Shown piece by piece: positions 46,012-56,441 of a stretch of DNA of 64,000 bases. The stretch comes from Hordeum vulgare subsp. vulgare (taxonomy: Eukaryota; Streptophyta; Magnoliopsida; Poales; Poaceae). The notes under the pieces were generated by a model. It worked only from the letters and a program-made list of their open reading frames with translations. It did no database searches and had not been told where the DNA came from. Each line of letters opens with the position of its first letter. The stretch's first letter is position 1. Position numbers and translations under genes: made by a program. The DNA is taken from contig NC_058523.1 in NCBI RefSeq assembly GCF_904849725.1, positions 206,487,689-206,551,688 on the forward strand. The letters run 5' to 3'.

Positions 46012-46476
46012 TAAATGGGCAAAGAATCAAGCATTACATCTCTGGTACTCCCATAAATGTTGAGACCAATATCATCAATATCATAAATCGAGAGGAGTAC
46101 ATAAGGGATGTTTATCAGCGTGTTTCAGACCCTGAAAACGAAGAGGTATGTGTTTCGGTAAGTAATTGGACTCTGAAACTTTTCCAATAGGAAGTTTTCT
46201 CCGTTTTGGAATTTATGGAAAATTAGAAAAATAAAAAGCAGTCCGGAGAGGGCACGAGGCGGCCACAAGCTTGGTTGCCTTGGCCTCCCCCCCGGCCGCG
46301 GCACCAGGGGCTTGTGGGCACCTCGTGTGCCTCCAGGACACTGTTTTCTTGTGGAGCACTCCTTTTGGTCCAGAAAAAATCATTATATATACGCCCGAGG
46401 GTTTTGATCTCGGTATCACACAGTTTTCCTCTGTTTTCGTTTCGAGCCTGTTGTCTACCGCAGATTTAGAGCAAAG
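46012..46476 (+). promoter_or_regulatory. Intergenic module of element D with LTR-like hairpin and TATA box
   Basis: After the end of pol, an inverted repeat CCACAAGC...GCTTGTGG (46263-46279 with 46301-46317) strongly resembles the hairpin of D's LTR, including the GCCGCGGCA segment. About 65 bp later lies ATTATATATACG (46381-46392), a good TATA box. The ORF starts about 85 bp beyond. I infer an internal promoter copied from, or shared with, the LTR; an alternative is an RNA structure used in splicing. The phrase CTTTTGGTCCAGAAAAA (46360-46376) also occurs in the LTR of element F. Confidence 0.6.
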
Positions 46477-46875
46477 ATGTCTGAGGAATCTGTTGGGGAG
46501 AATAATCCCCCTCAAGTTCTTGAAGAAGTAGATGCTGATCTGAAAAGAGTAGAAGTCACGGAAGCCAGGGACAAAGCTAAGGAGAAAACCCAAGCTAGGG
46601 AGGAAATTCAACCTATGTTCAACATTGAAGACGTTGAAGGAGTAGATTTTCTCCATCCCTTCCTCCACGTGTTGTCTCCATCCTTGATTGTACTCTTGAG
46701 GTTTTGTGAAACAACTCGTGCTCACAATATTTCCCTTTATCGTGAAGTTGTTTTGCTGGAAAACCATGTTGTAGATCTCAAAGTTATAAATCAAAGATTG
46801 ATAGTTCTCTTGGAATCAAAGGCAAAGACTGCTTCAACAACTCCACCACCATCGCCACCAAACGAAGACAACTAA
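46477..46875 (+). CDS. Element D env-position ORF, unknown function
   Basis: Intact 132-codon ORF, ATG 46477 (MSEESVGENNPPQVLEEVD) to TAA. The N-terminal third is acidic and rich in Glu/Lys. The middle has a moderately hydrophobic stretch (FLHPFLHVLSPSLIVLLRF, about 46650-46706) long enough for a possible membrane segment. A helical part (LYREVVLLENHVVDLKVINQ) and a Pro/Ser tail follow. It sits where Athila-like elements carry an env-like gene, but there is no signal peptide or furin-type site, so a true envelope role is doubtful. It is the only element ORF in D without a lesion. It is unlike C's second ORF. Confidence 0.6.
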   Translation: MSEESVGENNPPQVLEEVDADLKRVEVTEARDKAKEKTQAREEIQPMFNIEDVEGVDFLHPFLHVLSPSLIVLLRFCETTRAHNISLYREVVLLENHVVDLKVINQRLIVLLESKAKTASTTPPPSPPNEDN

Positions 46876-48395
46876 GCATTGGTATGGGCAACTCCCTTCG
46901 CTTATGCCAAGCTTGGGGGAGTTGCCCTGGTATCGTATCACCTTTATATCTTTTGCTTTTACCTTTGTTTTAGTTCTTTCCTTTTCGGTTTTATTTCTTC
47001 TCTTAGTGGAATAAGTCTTTAGTGTTTAGTTTGAGTCTTTTGCCCTGTGTCTCCATCGATGAATTCGAGCTTGCGATCTATATAATAAAGTGTATCTTAC
47101 TCAAGGGCTTTGCTTCGTTCCGTGATCAAAAGTATGAAAACAACGATAACATGAAAGATCATGAGATGATCTTATGGAAAGTGATAGCTACACATATAAC
47201 AAATATGATGATTGAAACTTGTTGAGAGTATACCAACATAGACCTCAGTCATTGTTGCAATTAATAAGAAGTAATAAGGAAAGAGGGGTTCAGATATAAA
47301 TATATCATCTTAGACACCTTCTATAATTGTGAGCACTCACCAAACTATTACATGCTTAGAAGTAGATGTTGGACAAGGAAGACAACATAATGAATTGTGT
47401 TTGCTCGGTTCCAAACAATGTTATATGATTAGAGATCCCTTAGCATGTGACGATTGCTTCCACCTCATATTAGCCAAAACTCCCGCACCAAGTAGAGATA
47501 CTACTTGTGCATCCATAAACCTTCAACCCAGTCTTGCCTTGAGTGTCCACCATACCTACCTATGGATTGAATAAGATCCCTCAAGTAAGTTGTCATCGGT
47601 GCAAGCAATAAAAATTGCTCTCTAAATATGTATGATCTATTAGTTTGTGGAAAATAAGCTTTGTACGAACCTGTGATGAGGAAGACATAAAAGTGACAGA
47701 CTGCATAATAAAGTTCTTTATCATAGGAGGCAATATAAAGTGACGTTCCTCTACACTAAGAGGACACACATCCAAACCTCAAAAGCGCATGACAACCTCT
47801 GCTTCCCTCTGCGAAGGGCCTATCTTGTACCTTTACTTTTTGCCTTTGTAAGAGTCATGGTGATCTTCACCAATTCCTTATTTAGCGTTTTTCTTGGTGA
47901 ACGTCATATGCTTGGGAAAGATCTATATTCATATATCAACTTGGAGTTGAGTACTTATGCTCTATTATTGTTGACTTTACCCTTGAGGTAAATGGTTGGG
48001 AGGCAAAATTATAAGCCCCTATGCTTCTCTGTGTCCAACTGAAACTTTGATATCATGAGTACCACGTGAGTTGTAACAATTGTGGAAAACAAAAGAGATG
48101 ATTGAGTATGTGGATTTGCCTTACAAGCTCTTATTTCACTCTTTCTCATAATATGATAAATTGCAATTGCTTCTATGACTATGGACTGTTGTTGGCTACT
48201 TCTCGGTAAGTTTTTTGTTTCATACTTTGCTTTGTGAAGGAATTGCTACTTTCCCATAAGAATCTCTATGATGTATTGTTGTTCTATGTGTGATCATGAT
48301 GCCCTCATGTCCGTATTATGTTTTATCGACACCTTCATCCCTAAACATGTGGACATGTTTTGGGTCTTGGTTTTCGCTTGAGGACAAGCGAGGTC
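46876..48395 (+). other. 3' non-coding region of element D with internal polypurine tract
   Basis: AAGCTTGGGGGAG at 46909-46921 lies 35 bp after the ORF, identical in type to the terminal tract. The rest is AT-rich with no gene, and contains a CCCTCTGCGAAGGGCC block (about 47801-47820) shared with element C. Confidence 0.6.
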
Positions 48396-48410
48396 TAAGC
48401 TTGGCGGAGT
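48396..48410 (+). other. Polypurine tract of element D
   Basis: CTAAGCTTGGCGGAG directly precedes the 3' LTR. Confidence 0.75.
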
Positions 48411-49942
48411 TGATACGTCTATTTTGCATCATGCTTTCATGTTGATATTTATCGCTTTTTGGATTGTTATTATACTTTGTGGAACCATACTTATGCCTTT
48501 TCTCTCTTATTTAGCAAGGTTTATTTGAAGAGGGAGAATACCGGCAGCTGTAATTCTGGACTCGAAAAGGAGCAAGTCAGAGTCCTCTATTCTGCGCAAA
48601 TCCAAATGCCCTGAAAATCAAGGTGGATTTTTTTGGGAATATATAAAAAATACTGGGCAAAAGAAGTACCAGAGGGGAGCAGCCAGGGGGCCACAAGCCT
48701 GGTTGCCGCGGCCTACCCCCCTAGCCGCGGCAACAGGACTTGTGGGCACCCTAGTGGCCCACTAGCCCCCCTCTTTTGCTATATGAAGGGTTTCGTCCGA
48801 GAAAACATCAGGGTGGAGCTTTTTCGTGGATTCGCCGCCGCCACGAGGTGGAACTTGAGCAGAGCCAATCTAGGGCTCCGGCAGGACGATCCTGCCAGGG
48901 AAACTTCCCTCCCGGAGGGGGAAATCGTCGCCTTCGTCATCAACAACACTCCTCTCGTCGCAGAGGAGTGATCTCCATCAACATCTTCATCAGCACCATC
49001 TCCTCTCCAAACCCTAGTTCATCTCTTGTAACCAATCTCCGTCTCGCGACTCCGATTGTTACTTGTAAGGTTGCTAGTAGTGTTGATTACTCTTTTGTAG
49101 TTGATGCTAGTTGGATTATTTGGTGGAAGAGCTTATGTTCATATCCTTGATGCTATTCATTACACCTCTGATCATGATTATGATTATGCTTTATGAGTAG
49201 TTACTTTTGTTCCTGAGGACATGGGATAAGTCATGCTAACAATAGTCATGTGAGTTTGGTATTTGTTCCGTATTTTGATGTGCTGTATGTTATTTTTCCT
49301 CTAGTGGTGTTATGTGAACATCGACTACATAACACTTCATCATATTTGGGCCTAGAGGAAGGCATTGGGGAGTAGGAAGTAGATGATGGGTTGCTAGAGT
49401 GACCGAAGCTTAAGCCCCAGTCTATGCGTTGCTTCGTAAGGGGCTGATTTGGATCCACTAGTTTAATGCTATGGTTAGATGTTGTCTTAATTCTTCTTTC
49501 GTAGTTGGGGATGCTTTGGAGAGGGGTAAATCATAAGTGGGATGCTTGTGCAAGTAAGGGCAGTACCCAAGCGCCGGTCCACCCACATATCAAACTATCA
49601 AAGTAACGAACGCGAATCATATGAACATGATGAAACTAGCATGACAGAAATTCCCGTGTGTCCTCGGGAGCGTTTTTCCTCTTATAAGACTTTTCTTAGG
49701 CTTGTCCCTTGCTACAAAAGGGATTGGGCCACTTTTCTGCACCGCTGCTACTACTTTTTACTTGTTACTTTTCGCTTGCTACGTTTCACCACACCACACC
49801 ATCACTTGTCACCGCTACTTTCAGTGCTTGCAGCTATTACCTTGCTGAAAACCGTTTATCAGAGGCTTCTTCTCCTCGTTGGGTTCGACACTCTTACTTA
49901 TCGAAAGGACTACGATTGATCCCCTATACTTGTGGGTCATCA
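48411..49942 (+). mobile_element. Element D 3' LTR
   Basis: 1,532 bp, TGATACGTCT...GTGGGTCATCA, homologous throughout to 39868-41396. Hairpin arms at 48691-48712 and 48724-48745. Confidence 0.93.
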
Positions 49943-49947
49943 TGGGG
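49943..49947. repeat. Element D target-site duplication, right
   Basis: TGGGG, identical to 39863-39867. Confidence 0.9.
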
Positions 49948-51490
49948 CAACTTGCGCGAAGCAACGAGGAGCGCTATAAGGAGTTTCTGCTGCATGGGAT
50001 AGCACGAGCACGCATCCCGCAGCACCATGCTGATGAAGTACACAGGGTGCTCGACGAGGATGTGGTCCCCCGGGGCATCATGCTCTTCGGCGAGCTCAGG
50101 AGGTCCCGGCGTCTCGCGATCCAGAGAAGGGGTCAGGACCTCAGGAAGGCTAAGCATCTTATGGCCCGACCCTGCGGCCTGAGCCTGAGGTCCCTCTGCC
50201 TGTGGGGGAATCGGAGCTCGCGAACTGGGTGAGCCCCCAAACTTCACGGGTGGGGGCCCGCCAGGGTTCCCAGAAGTGGCGCCCCTGCTGGTTCGCTCCT
50301 CCCTTTCTGCCACCAATGCGGCGCTGGTGGAGTGGGGGGTGGCAGCAAGGTACAGAAGTAGAGGCTCCCATGGGCGAGGCGCCACCATGACCGACGGGCT
50401 TGTGAGGTCTTGCTTGAATTCATCTAAGGCTGCGTTGCCCTCCGGGGTCCATTCGAAGGGCCCCTTTCTTTGCATGATCTTGAAGAAAGGCAGGGCCCGC
50501 TCGCCGAGCTTCGAGATGAAACGAGCCAAGAAGGTAACACACCCTGCCAACTTCTACATCTCCTTGAGGGTTGTGGGCGCTCTCATCTTGTTGATGGCAT
50601 TGACCTTCACGAGGTTTGCCTCGATCCCCCGGTGCGAGACCAGGAAACCGAGCAGTTTGCCTGATGGGACCCTGGAGACGCACTTCTCATGGTTGAGCTT
50701 CAGGTTCACCTCTCTTAGGCTGGAAAAGGTCTCCTCCAGGTCCTCCACCAGGATTTTTGCCAGCCTTGACTTGACCACGATGTCGTCGTTGTAGGCCTCT
50801 GTGTTCCTCCAGATCTGCGGTCCCAGAGCGATGTGCATTAACTGATGGAAGGTTTCCCTGGCGTTCTGTAGCCCGAAGGGCATGCACTCGTAGCAGTATA
50901 CCCCGCACGAAGAGAGGAAGGTTGTCTTCTTGACGTTTTCCACCGCCATCGTGATCTGGTGGTAGCCCGAGAATGCATCCAGGAAGCACAGGATAACGCA
51001 CTCTGCAGTGGAATCCATGATCTGGTCGATACGTGGTAGCGGGAACGGGTCCTTAGGACAATCCTTTGTTGAGTCTCGTGAAGTTGACGCACGTGCGCTC
51101 CTTCCCGCACTTCTTCGGGACGACCACCGGGTTGGCCACCCATTCCGGGTAGCGCACATCTCAAATGACCCCTGCCTCCTTCAGTTTGCGCACCTCCTGA
51201 GCGATGAACGCCTGCTTCTCCGGGGCTTGCCTCCTTGCCTTCTGCTTCTCCAGGAGCGTGTTCGGGCATACCATGAGGTGGTGCTCAATCACGTCCCTCG
51301 GGATCCCCACTAGGTCGAAGGCGCTCAAGGCGAACGCGTCCCTGTACACCCTGAGGAAACCCACCAATGCCTTCTCTTGGTCTTGGGGGAGGTTTCCAAT
51401 GATGGTGAAGGTGGGAGCCGAACTTCCTTCATCCACCGGTACTTGCTTTGTTTCCGCCCGGTCCTCGGAGAACAACTGCTTCTTCTTCAC
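49948..51490 (-). pseudogene. Element E reverse transcriptase and upstream RNase H
   Basis: Minus strand, right to left: the RT N-terminal part (51490-51161, ending KLKEAGVI then a stop), a region with NPVVVPKKCGKERTCVNF in shifted frames, then CPKDPFPLPRIDQIMD, FLDAFSGYHQITM, MPFGLQNARETF and AYNDDIVVKS (50780-50810). The thumb (GKLLGFLVSHRGIEAN) and connection with FEWTPEGNAALDEFK (50441-50485) follow. An insertion-like Gly/Pro-rich stretch (50150-50330) lies before HPVYFISMVL, typical of this subfamily. The catalytic YVDD reads YNDD (Asn codon 50788-50790). Frame changes near 51060 and 50553. It continues across D at 39867. Confidence 0.83.
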
Positions 51491-52303
51491 GGACGCGACG
51501 TCGGGGACGTCCTAGGACCCTCTGCGGCGTGCGCCGCGCCCCTGAGAGTGGCACGTGCCACGCCTGCGGCCTTGTGGGAGAGCTCGAGTCCCCGAGATGC
51601 GTTATTGACGTCCCCCACGATGGTGAGCACTCATCGCTCCCGGGCATCTTGACGACGTTGTAGCCTGGGTGCGTTGCTGCTATGAACTGCGCGAGGGCAG
51701 GGTAGCCTTGTATTGCATTGTATGGAATGTGGATGCGGGCGACGTCGAAGTCGATCTGCTCGATACGGAAGTTGGAGCGGGTGCCGAAGGTGACGGGGAG
51801 GCGAATCCATCCCACAGGGGTTACAGATCTTGCCACCACCCCGGAGAAGGGCTTTGAGGGCACAAGCTGCTCTCGGGTCAACTACAGCGCGTCGAAGGCC
51901 TCTACTGAGATGACGTTGAGGCCCGCGCCGACGTTGATGAGGGTCTTGGAGATGGCCATGCCGGGAATGGTCGGCGTACACAACATAGGGACTGTCCCGG
52001 AGGCCGTCGTGGCCTTGGTATGATCGTCAGGGCCGAAGGTGATGTTGACCTCTGGCCATACGCGGTGTTCCACGGGCTCGGGCCTTGGGTGAGCCCCGTC
52101 GTGCTGTAGGAAACGCTTGACGTGACGGCCGGAAGGTGGCGCCTGCGACCCGCCAATAATGCAGGCGACTGCAGGGGTGGCCCTGCTCGCGCGGACGCTG
52201 TCCATAGTCGGGGACCGGCGACTGTCGGTGGTCGCGCTTGCCATGGAGTTGCCAAGTCGAGGTCTGGCTCTTGCTGTTGGCGTCGAGGCTCCAACATGCA
52301 CCC
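51429..52303 (-). pseudogene. Element E protease with short leader; gag absent
   Basis: The minus-strand frame 52301-51885 starts just after the primer-binding site and, after about 90 codons of basic low-complexity sequence, enters the protease (EVNITFGPDDHTKATTAS, TVPMLCTPTI). The active site reads TLINVGAGLNVIS, so the catalytic Asp is Asn (codon 51933-51935). The second half (51881-51429) has FDVARIHIPYNAIQGYPALAQF. Nothing resembling a capsid domain lies between primer site and protease, so gag has been deleted. The region upstream of the protease therefore cannot make particles. Confidence 0.8.
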
Positions 52304-52321
52304 CCTACCTGGTGCGCCAAA
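52304..52321 (-). other. Primer-binding site of element E
   Basis: The minus strand reads TTGGCGCACCAGGTAGGG next to the 5' LTR end. This is the primer-site type of Tat-like cereal elements. Confidence 0.7.
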
Positions 52322-53201
52322 TGTTGTATTTCGGGCTCCGCAAAACCCTGAATATTCAAACACAGGGGCACGTGCGAAGGCCACTTGGCAGCTTTGGTTC
52401 ACCTGACTCGCTACTAGCTCGGGATGGTAGAGAACTCACTCGATGGTGAGGAAGACAAAGAACTCGGCAGTTTACCCAGGTTCGGGCCGCTCACAAGCGT
52501 AATACCCTACTATTGCTTTGGTGGATTGCCTCTCGTGGAGGTTTGTGGATGAACTAGTACAATGTTTCTGGGCCTCTGGAGGCTGGATGACCTTAGTGTG
52601 GTGCTAGTGGATGAGTCAATGTATCGGCCTCCTCTACGAAGTAACCTATCCTCTATATATAGCGGCGTCCCGGGTCCTCTTCCCTTATGGAATGGGCGGG
52701 AAGGGATCCCACAATGACCAATTTTGAAGGGGAACAGGGGAACGTGCTCCCCTTGCCCAAAGGTGGTCTTCGCCTGCAAAGTGGCTGCCAGCACTGTAGG
52801 GACGGGTCCAGGGATGACGTCCTTCCTGTTGGCAGGCGGTGATGGCCTTGTTGCACCAGAATGGAAACCTTTGGAAGATGCCTTGGGAACCCGCGTATGT
52901 CCTTCCCTCCTTTGCACGAAAGGGGAAACTGCACCATCCTGCAATCCGCTGCCCCCCTGTCCTTTCCCCATGTCATCCTTGACTCCTGAGGCCGGGTCTC
53001 GCCTCGGAATATCCGCCGCTCCGGATGGGTCCTAAGAAGGCCCCCTGCAGGCCTTGATGTTGTTCCTCCTAGCGAGGCTTGGCCCTCGCGAGGGCCTTGC
53101 CTTGAGTGGTGTCGGGCCTGTTGGTTTTTGGCCGATGAAGTGGGCAAACTCTGGGCCACATGCAGGCAGGTGTGGGTACCCCCATTCCCAGAATGCCGAC
53201 A
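52322..53201 (-). mobile_element. Element E 5' LTR (right)
   Basis: 880 bp, plus-strand TGTTGTATTTCGGG...GAATGCCGACA, direct repeat of 33969-34818. It carries a 30-bp segment near 52360-52385 (AATATTCAAACACAGGGGCA) that is absent from the other copy. TATA box at 52653-52662. Confidence 0.88.
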
Positions 53202-53206
53202 TTATC
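53202..53206. repeat. Element E target-site duplication, right
   Basis: TTATC, identical to 33964-33968. Confidence 0.85.
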
Positions 53207-53904
53207 GACCCGGGGCGGGTGATCATCTCTACTCCATGTGACACGTAGTTCTGACCAATTGAGGTATCTAGGAAGCGCCGACTCAGCCATGTTGATCGCC
53301 CTCTGCCTAATTTTCTAATCCCGCCTGCACGTGTTGGTGTTGAAGACATGATACTGACCACTATTCAATTGCTTAGGGTTGCTCTGAAATCCGCCGTGGA
53401 TGTTCTGCTGGTGGAAGCCGCCCTAATTATTATGCTCTAGAAGTCGCCCTCGTTGTTGTACTGCTGGTTACCCTCACTAGAGTTTTGTTGACCGCCATTG
53501 TTCGAGCCGCCCTGTCCGTGGGGGGCCCCTGCGATCCACCAGGACCAAAATGACCTGGGTGTCGTCCGCCATTACCACGTTGGTTATCTCTAGACGCTTG
53601 GAGACGAAATTCCTGCATCACATAATATTTTTCCGAAGAGTGAGTAGACGGGTGTCCGAGGTATTGTGCTTAGGACATGGTCCCTTAAGCATCTCCTCAT
53701 AATTACGTGGTTTTCTCCCATTGAAGCCACGATATTGAAGAGTATTCCGACGCTGATTTCTAGGCCCGGTGCTGGTATTTGCGACAAAATCTAACCCGCC
53801 ATCTTACTACCTTCTCTTTCCTTGGCCCCTAGTTACCATTGCGTCCATGAGCTAGAGAATGACCCTTGGTTCCATCCCCTTTCTTAACTTCACTTGCTTT
53901 GTTA
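53207..53904 (-). pseudogene. Element B gag, C-terminal Gly/Arg-rich part
   Basis: The minus strand is rich in Gly, Asn, Gln and Arg (for example NQRGNGGRHPGHFGPGGSQG, about 53510-53570), the basic nucleic-acid-binding tail of this Gag type, with EFRLQASRD before it. Multiple stops. It continues into the protease region left of element E. Confidence 0.6.
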
Positions 53905-54507
53905 TCATATGAGCCGGCGTATTTCGTGTCGTCTGACTCGGCGTACCTGCACCTTTCCCTTCAAATGACCAAGCTTTAACACCAGAGGTTGAAAATGACA
54001 CTTTTTCTCCCAAATCAGCACGGCTTGAGCCGCCGTGATGCCATCCGATGAGTGGATGATCTCCGCAACCCGGCATGTCCAGTGGTGAGACGACTCATCC
54101 ATACGCTGAACACAGTGATGTAGATCCACAATCATCATCGGGCGCTTGCAATTTCCTCGAAAGTTTTTAATAAACCGTTCTTTCAATTCGGCCCAAGTGT
54201 TGATGGAGTTGGGCGCTAGATTTTTTAGCCATGTTCGAGCCGGCCCTTCCAACATCATTGTGAGATACTTGGCACACATTGGATCACTAGCATCAAGCAT
54301 GTCCATAGCAAGCTCATAACTTTCAATGCACGCACCTGGCTCAAGGTCGGGTTTGTAATTCGGCACCTTGTGAGGTCCTTTGAAATCTTTAGGCAGACGC
54401 TCGTTGCGGAGAGTGAAAGACAAAGAGGGGTCCCCTATGGTTCTTCCACCTGACTCACTATACGCGGGTGCTGGCTGTGCATAATTCAGAACCACCTGAG
54501 CCGCCAT
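53905..54507 (-). pseudogene. Element B gag, capsid-like core
   Basis: An open minus-strand frame of 200 codons contains LPKDFKGPHKVPNYKPDLEPG, CAKYLTMMLEGPARTWLKNL and WAELKERFIKNFRGNCKRP, the Retrotrans_gag core. A helix-rich end follows. The frame changes on both sides, but the core is long and unbroken. It assembles the particle around element RNA. Confidence 0.82.
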
Positions 54508-55538
54508 CGCCGCTGTCGCCTCTGCTTCCCCCTGACGAGCGGCTCGAGCCGCGTTGCAAGCGCTTGGGCATTTGGCATCGGTGGTCCGGGCGGGTTGCCT
54601 TGAGGCTGCTGTCGGTGGGCGTTGCTGGAAACCACCTAAGGATCCTCATGGTTACTCTTGGTGCGACTGGCGTGCGGAGTGGAGTGCAACCGATCCCGAC
54701 TGTAAGAAAATTACGCCTGTTGAACCATGACCGTCTTGAGCATCTCGATGTCGTTCCTAGCTTGCACCTCAATCAGGGTGTTTCCATGGATCGGGAGAGA
54801 CTCCAAGTTGTGTGTAGCAGCCAACATCTCGTCTATGGGGTTGGAGAAGTGGCCCTACAGCGTTCGGAAACGTTGAATTGGTGCTTGGATCGACGGAGGC
54901 TGAGCCAGCTGCTATGTCGGAGCCGGCCGAGGTAACTCAACTTGGATATCAGTCTGTCATGGCGGGTTATGTTCCACATCACGAGTATGTGGGTTCTCAA
55001 ACAACCGAATGGGATCAAGATTGGCAGGAAAACGACTTTGATGCCTCCTCTGGTGCATCGCGTCAGAAGCGTCTCGCCGATGGTCGAGCCGCCACGCCTT
55101 AGCCTTCAAACGTTCAACCTCCTCGCTCATTCGAACCTGTTGATCCGCCATCCGGGTGTTTTCAGCGTCAATCTCTCGCTGAATCCTGGCCATCTCTTCA
55201 CACAGTTTTACAAGCTCTGCGTTCATATCCTCCTGATTTTCGGCAGTAACGGCGACTACCACGAGTTTTGACATCTCGCCCATCAGATCCATCATGGCCT
55301 CGGCCGGTGTTTTTCCAGATCCACTGGCTCCATTAGCAGCAGCCGCATCTGGCTGATTCTGAGTCGGTGTTGCCCCTACCATGTAGATGGTGACCTTGCG
55401 AGGCGGATCTTGTGGGAATTCGGATATCTCCACCTCAGGGAATCCCCCAAGACTTCCTTCATAGACAGGACAAATTGAATCCATGTCTCCCAAGGATGAC
55501 TCACCATCTGAGTTGGCGGGGGTGTATCCATCGTCCAT
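54508..55538 (-). pseudogene. Element B gag, N-terminal part with coiled coil
   Basis: The frame 55538-54957 starts MDDGYTPANSDGESSLGDMD. It is acidic at first, then Ala/Gly-rich (QPDAAAANGASGSGKTPAEA), then a long Glu/Lys/Arg helix with coiled-coil heptads (EEMARIQREIDAENTRMADQ and onward, about 55130-55190). Frame changes between 54957 and 54507 separate it from the core. The start at 55538 is the first ATG after a 0.35-kb leader. Confidence 0.7.
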
Positions 55539-55886
55539 CGGCTCATCCGGGAGGTTGATCCCCTACACGAAGCCAACGAAAACGCGACGCCGCACAACCG
55601 AACGTTCGACAGGGTTAACAAGCTGAGCCTGCTCGACGATGTTGGTTTAGATGTCGGGCTCGGGAACAGGCGCGCCGATTTTGCCTATGAAGACGTGAAT
55701 CTTGCCAAGGGGAACCGATAACCAGATTTGATGGAAACAACCTTGGGACCCCGGTGCGAATTGTCGATGTAGCGCTTTCCATGAAGGATCTTGGTCATAA
55801 GACCAACCATGTAGCTCCCGAACCCTCGAAGGGATCCCTTTGAGAACTCAACTCCACCGTGTGCAGGCCCCACAATGGGAGCCAAC
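55539..55886 (-). other. Element B leader with primer-binding site
   Basis: The minus strand reads TTGGCTCCCATTGTGGGG at 55868-55885, directly inside the right LTR (PBS, worn). An upstream frame 55885-55685 is open for 66 codons but has no known domain. Confidence 0.6.
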
Positions 55887-56436
55887 TATCGTGGTTTTAT
55901 CACGAAAGATGTCCTCGTGAAAGGATTTAGCGGTGAAGCCATCGCAACTACGTGTCGACTCGAAGGGGTTTATCGGGAACGAGAGATGAGTTTACCCAAG
56001 TTTGGCCCCTCCGGTGGAGGAAAAAATCTATGTCCTGCTTTGTGTGTATTGATGATGAAATCAATTACAAGGGTGCGTTTTTGCCTAACCTTGCTCTCGA
56101 TTGATTGTAACTTAAGCCTATCAGCCCTAGAGACCAGACTTTATATACAGGTCGAGACCCCAGGTTTACAAGAGTCCGGGTCACGTTATGATTTGTGACC
56201 CGTTATGTTTCTAAGTTCCCTTGCTGCCTTAAGCAAGGGAACTCCTGGCAGCCTTCTCCCTTGTGGGCCAAGAGTCACCATCTTCGTGTCCTGGGCAGCC
56301 GCCGGCTCTGTTCAATGAACCACCTTGCTCCTCATGCCTTGTATGTCAGGGACCATCTTGGGTGTGAATGTTGATCCACCGTCATCTTGACTCGGCCTCG
56401 TAGGACGGGTCATACGATGGGATAATATCCCCAACA
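55887..56436 (-). mobile_element. Element B 5' LTR (right)
   Basis: 550 bp, plus-strand TATCGTGGTTTTATCAC...TATCCCCAACA; same length and orientation as 14308-14857. TATA-like box at 56140-56149. Confidence 0.9.
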
Positions 56437-56441
56437 AGTGT
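56437..56441. repeat. Element B target-site duplication, right
   Basis: AGTGT; the left copy is AGTGC at 14303-14307. Confidence 0.7.

Larger units (their letters stand above)
39868..49942 (+). mobile_element. Element D: Athila-like gypsy with complete domain set, broken frames
   Basis: A 10.1-kb element with LTRs of 1,529 and 1,532 bp and a perfect TGGGG duplication. The order is primer-binding site, gag, protease, RT, RNase H, integrase, hairpin module, env-position ORF, and two polypurine tracts. It is nested inside E, which is inside B, inside A, inside O. A hand count of 11 differences in about 195 LTR bases is the lowest of the B-E-D series. Lesions: frameshifts in gag and protease, a deletion in RNase H and three TAG stops in pol. 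Confidence 0.93.
33969..53201 (-). mobile_element. Element E: GC-rich Tat-like gypsy with AT-hook/B3 antisense ORF
   Basis: LTRs at 33969-34818 and 52322-53201 with a perfect TTATC duplication. On the minus strand: primer-binding site, protease, RT, RNase H and integrase, with element D inserted in RNase H. There is no gag between primer site and protease. On the plus strand near the 3' LTR is an ORF with an AT-hook and a B3 domain. Without D the element is about 9.2 kb. It is clearly more GC-rich than B or A. A hand count over about 240 LTR bases gave about 25 differences. Confidence 0.88.
14308..56436 (-). mobile_element. Element B: Tat-lineage gypsy spanning 42 kb with two nested insertions
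   Basis: Direct 550-bp LTRs lie at 14308-14857 and 55887-56436. On the minus strand, from right to left, come a primer-binding site, gag (55538-53207), protease (33963-33244) and RT-RNase H-integrase (23826-20811). A plus-strand antisense gene near the 3' LTR follows. Removing C (9.4 kb) and E (19.2 kb) with one target copy each leaves about 13.5 kb, a normal size for a Tat-lineage element. B sits inside A's gag. A hand count over roughly 190 aligned LTR bases gave about 28 differences, so it is an old insertion. Confidence 0.88.
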
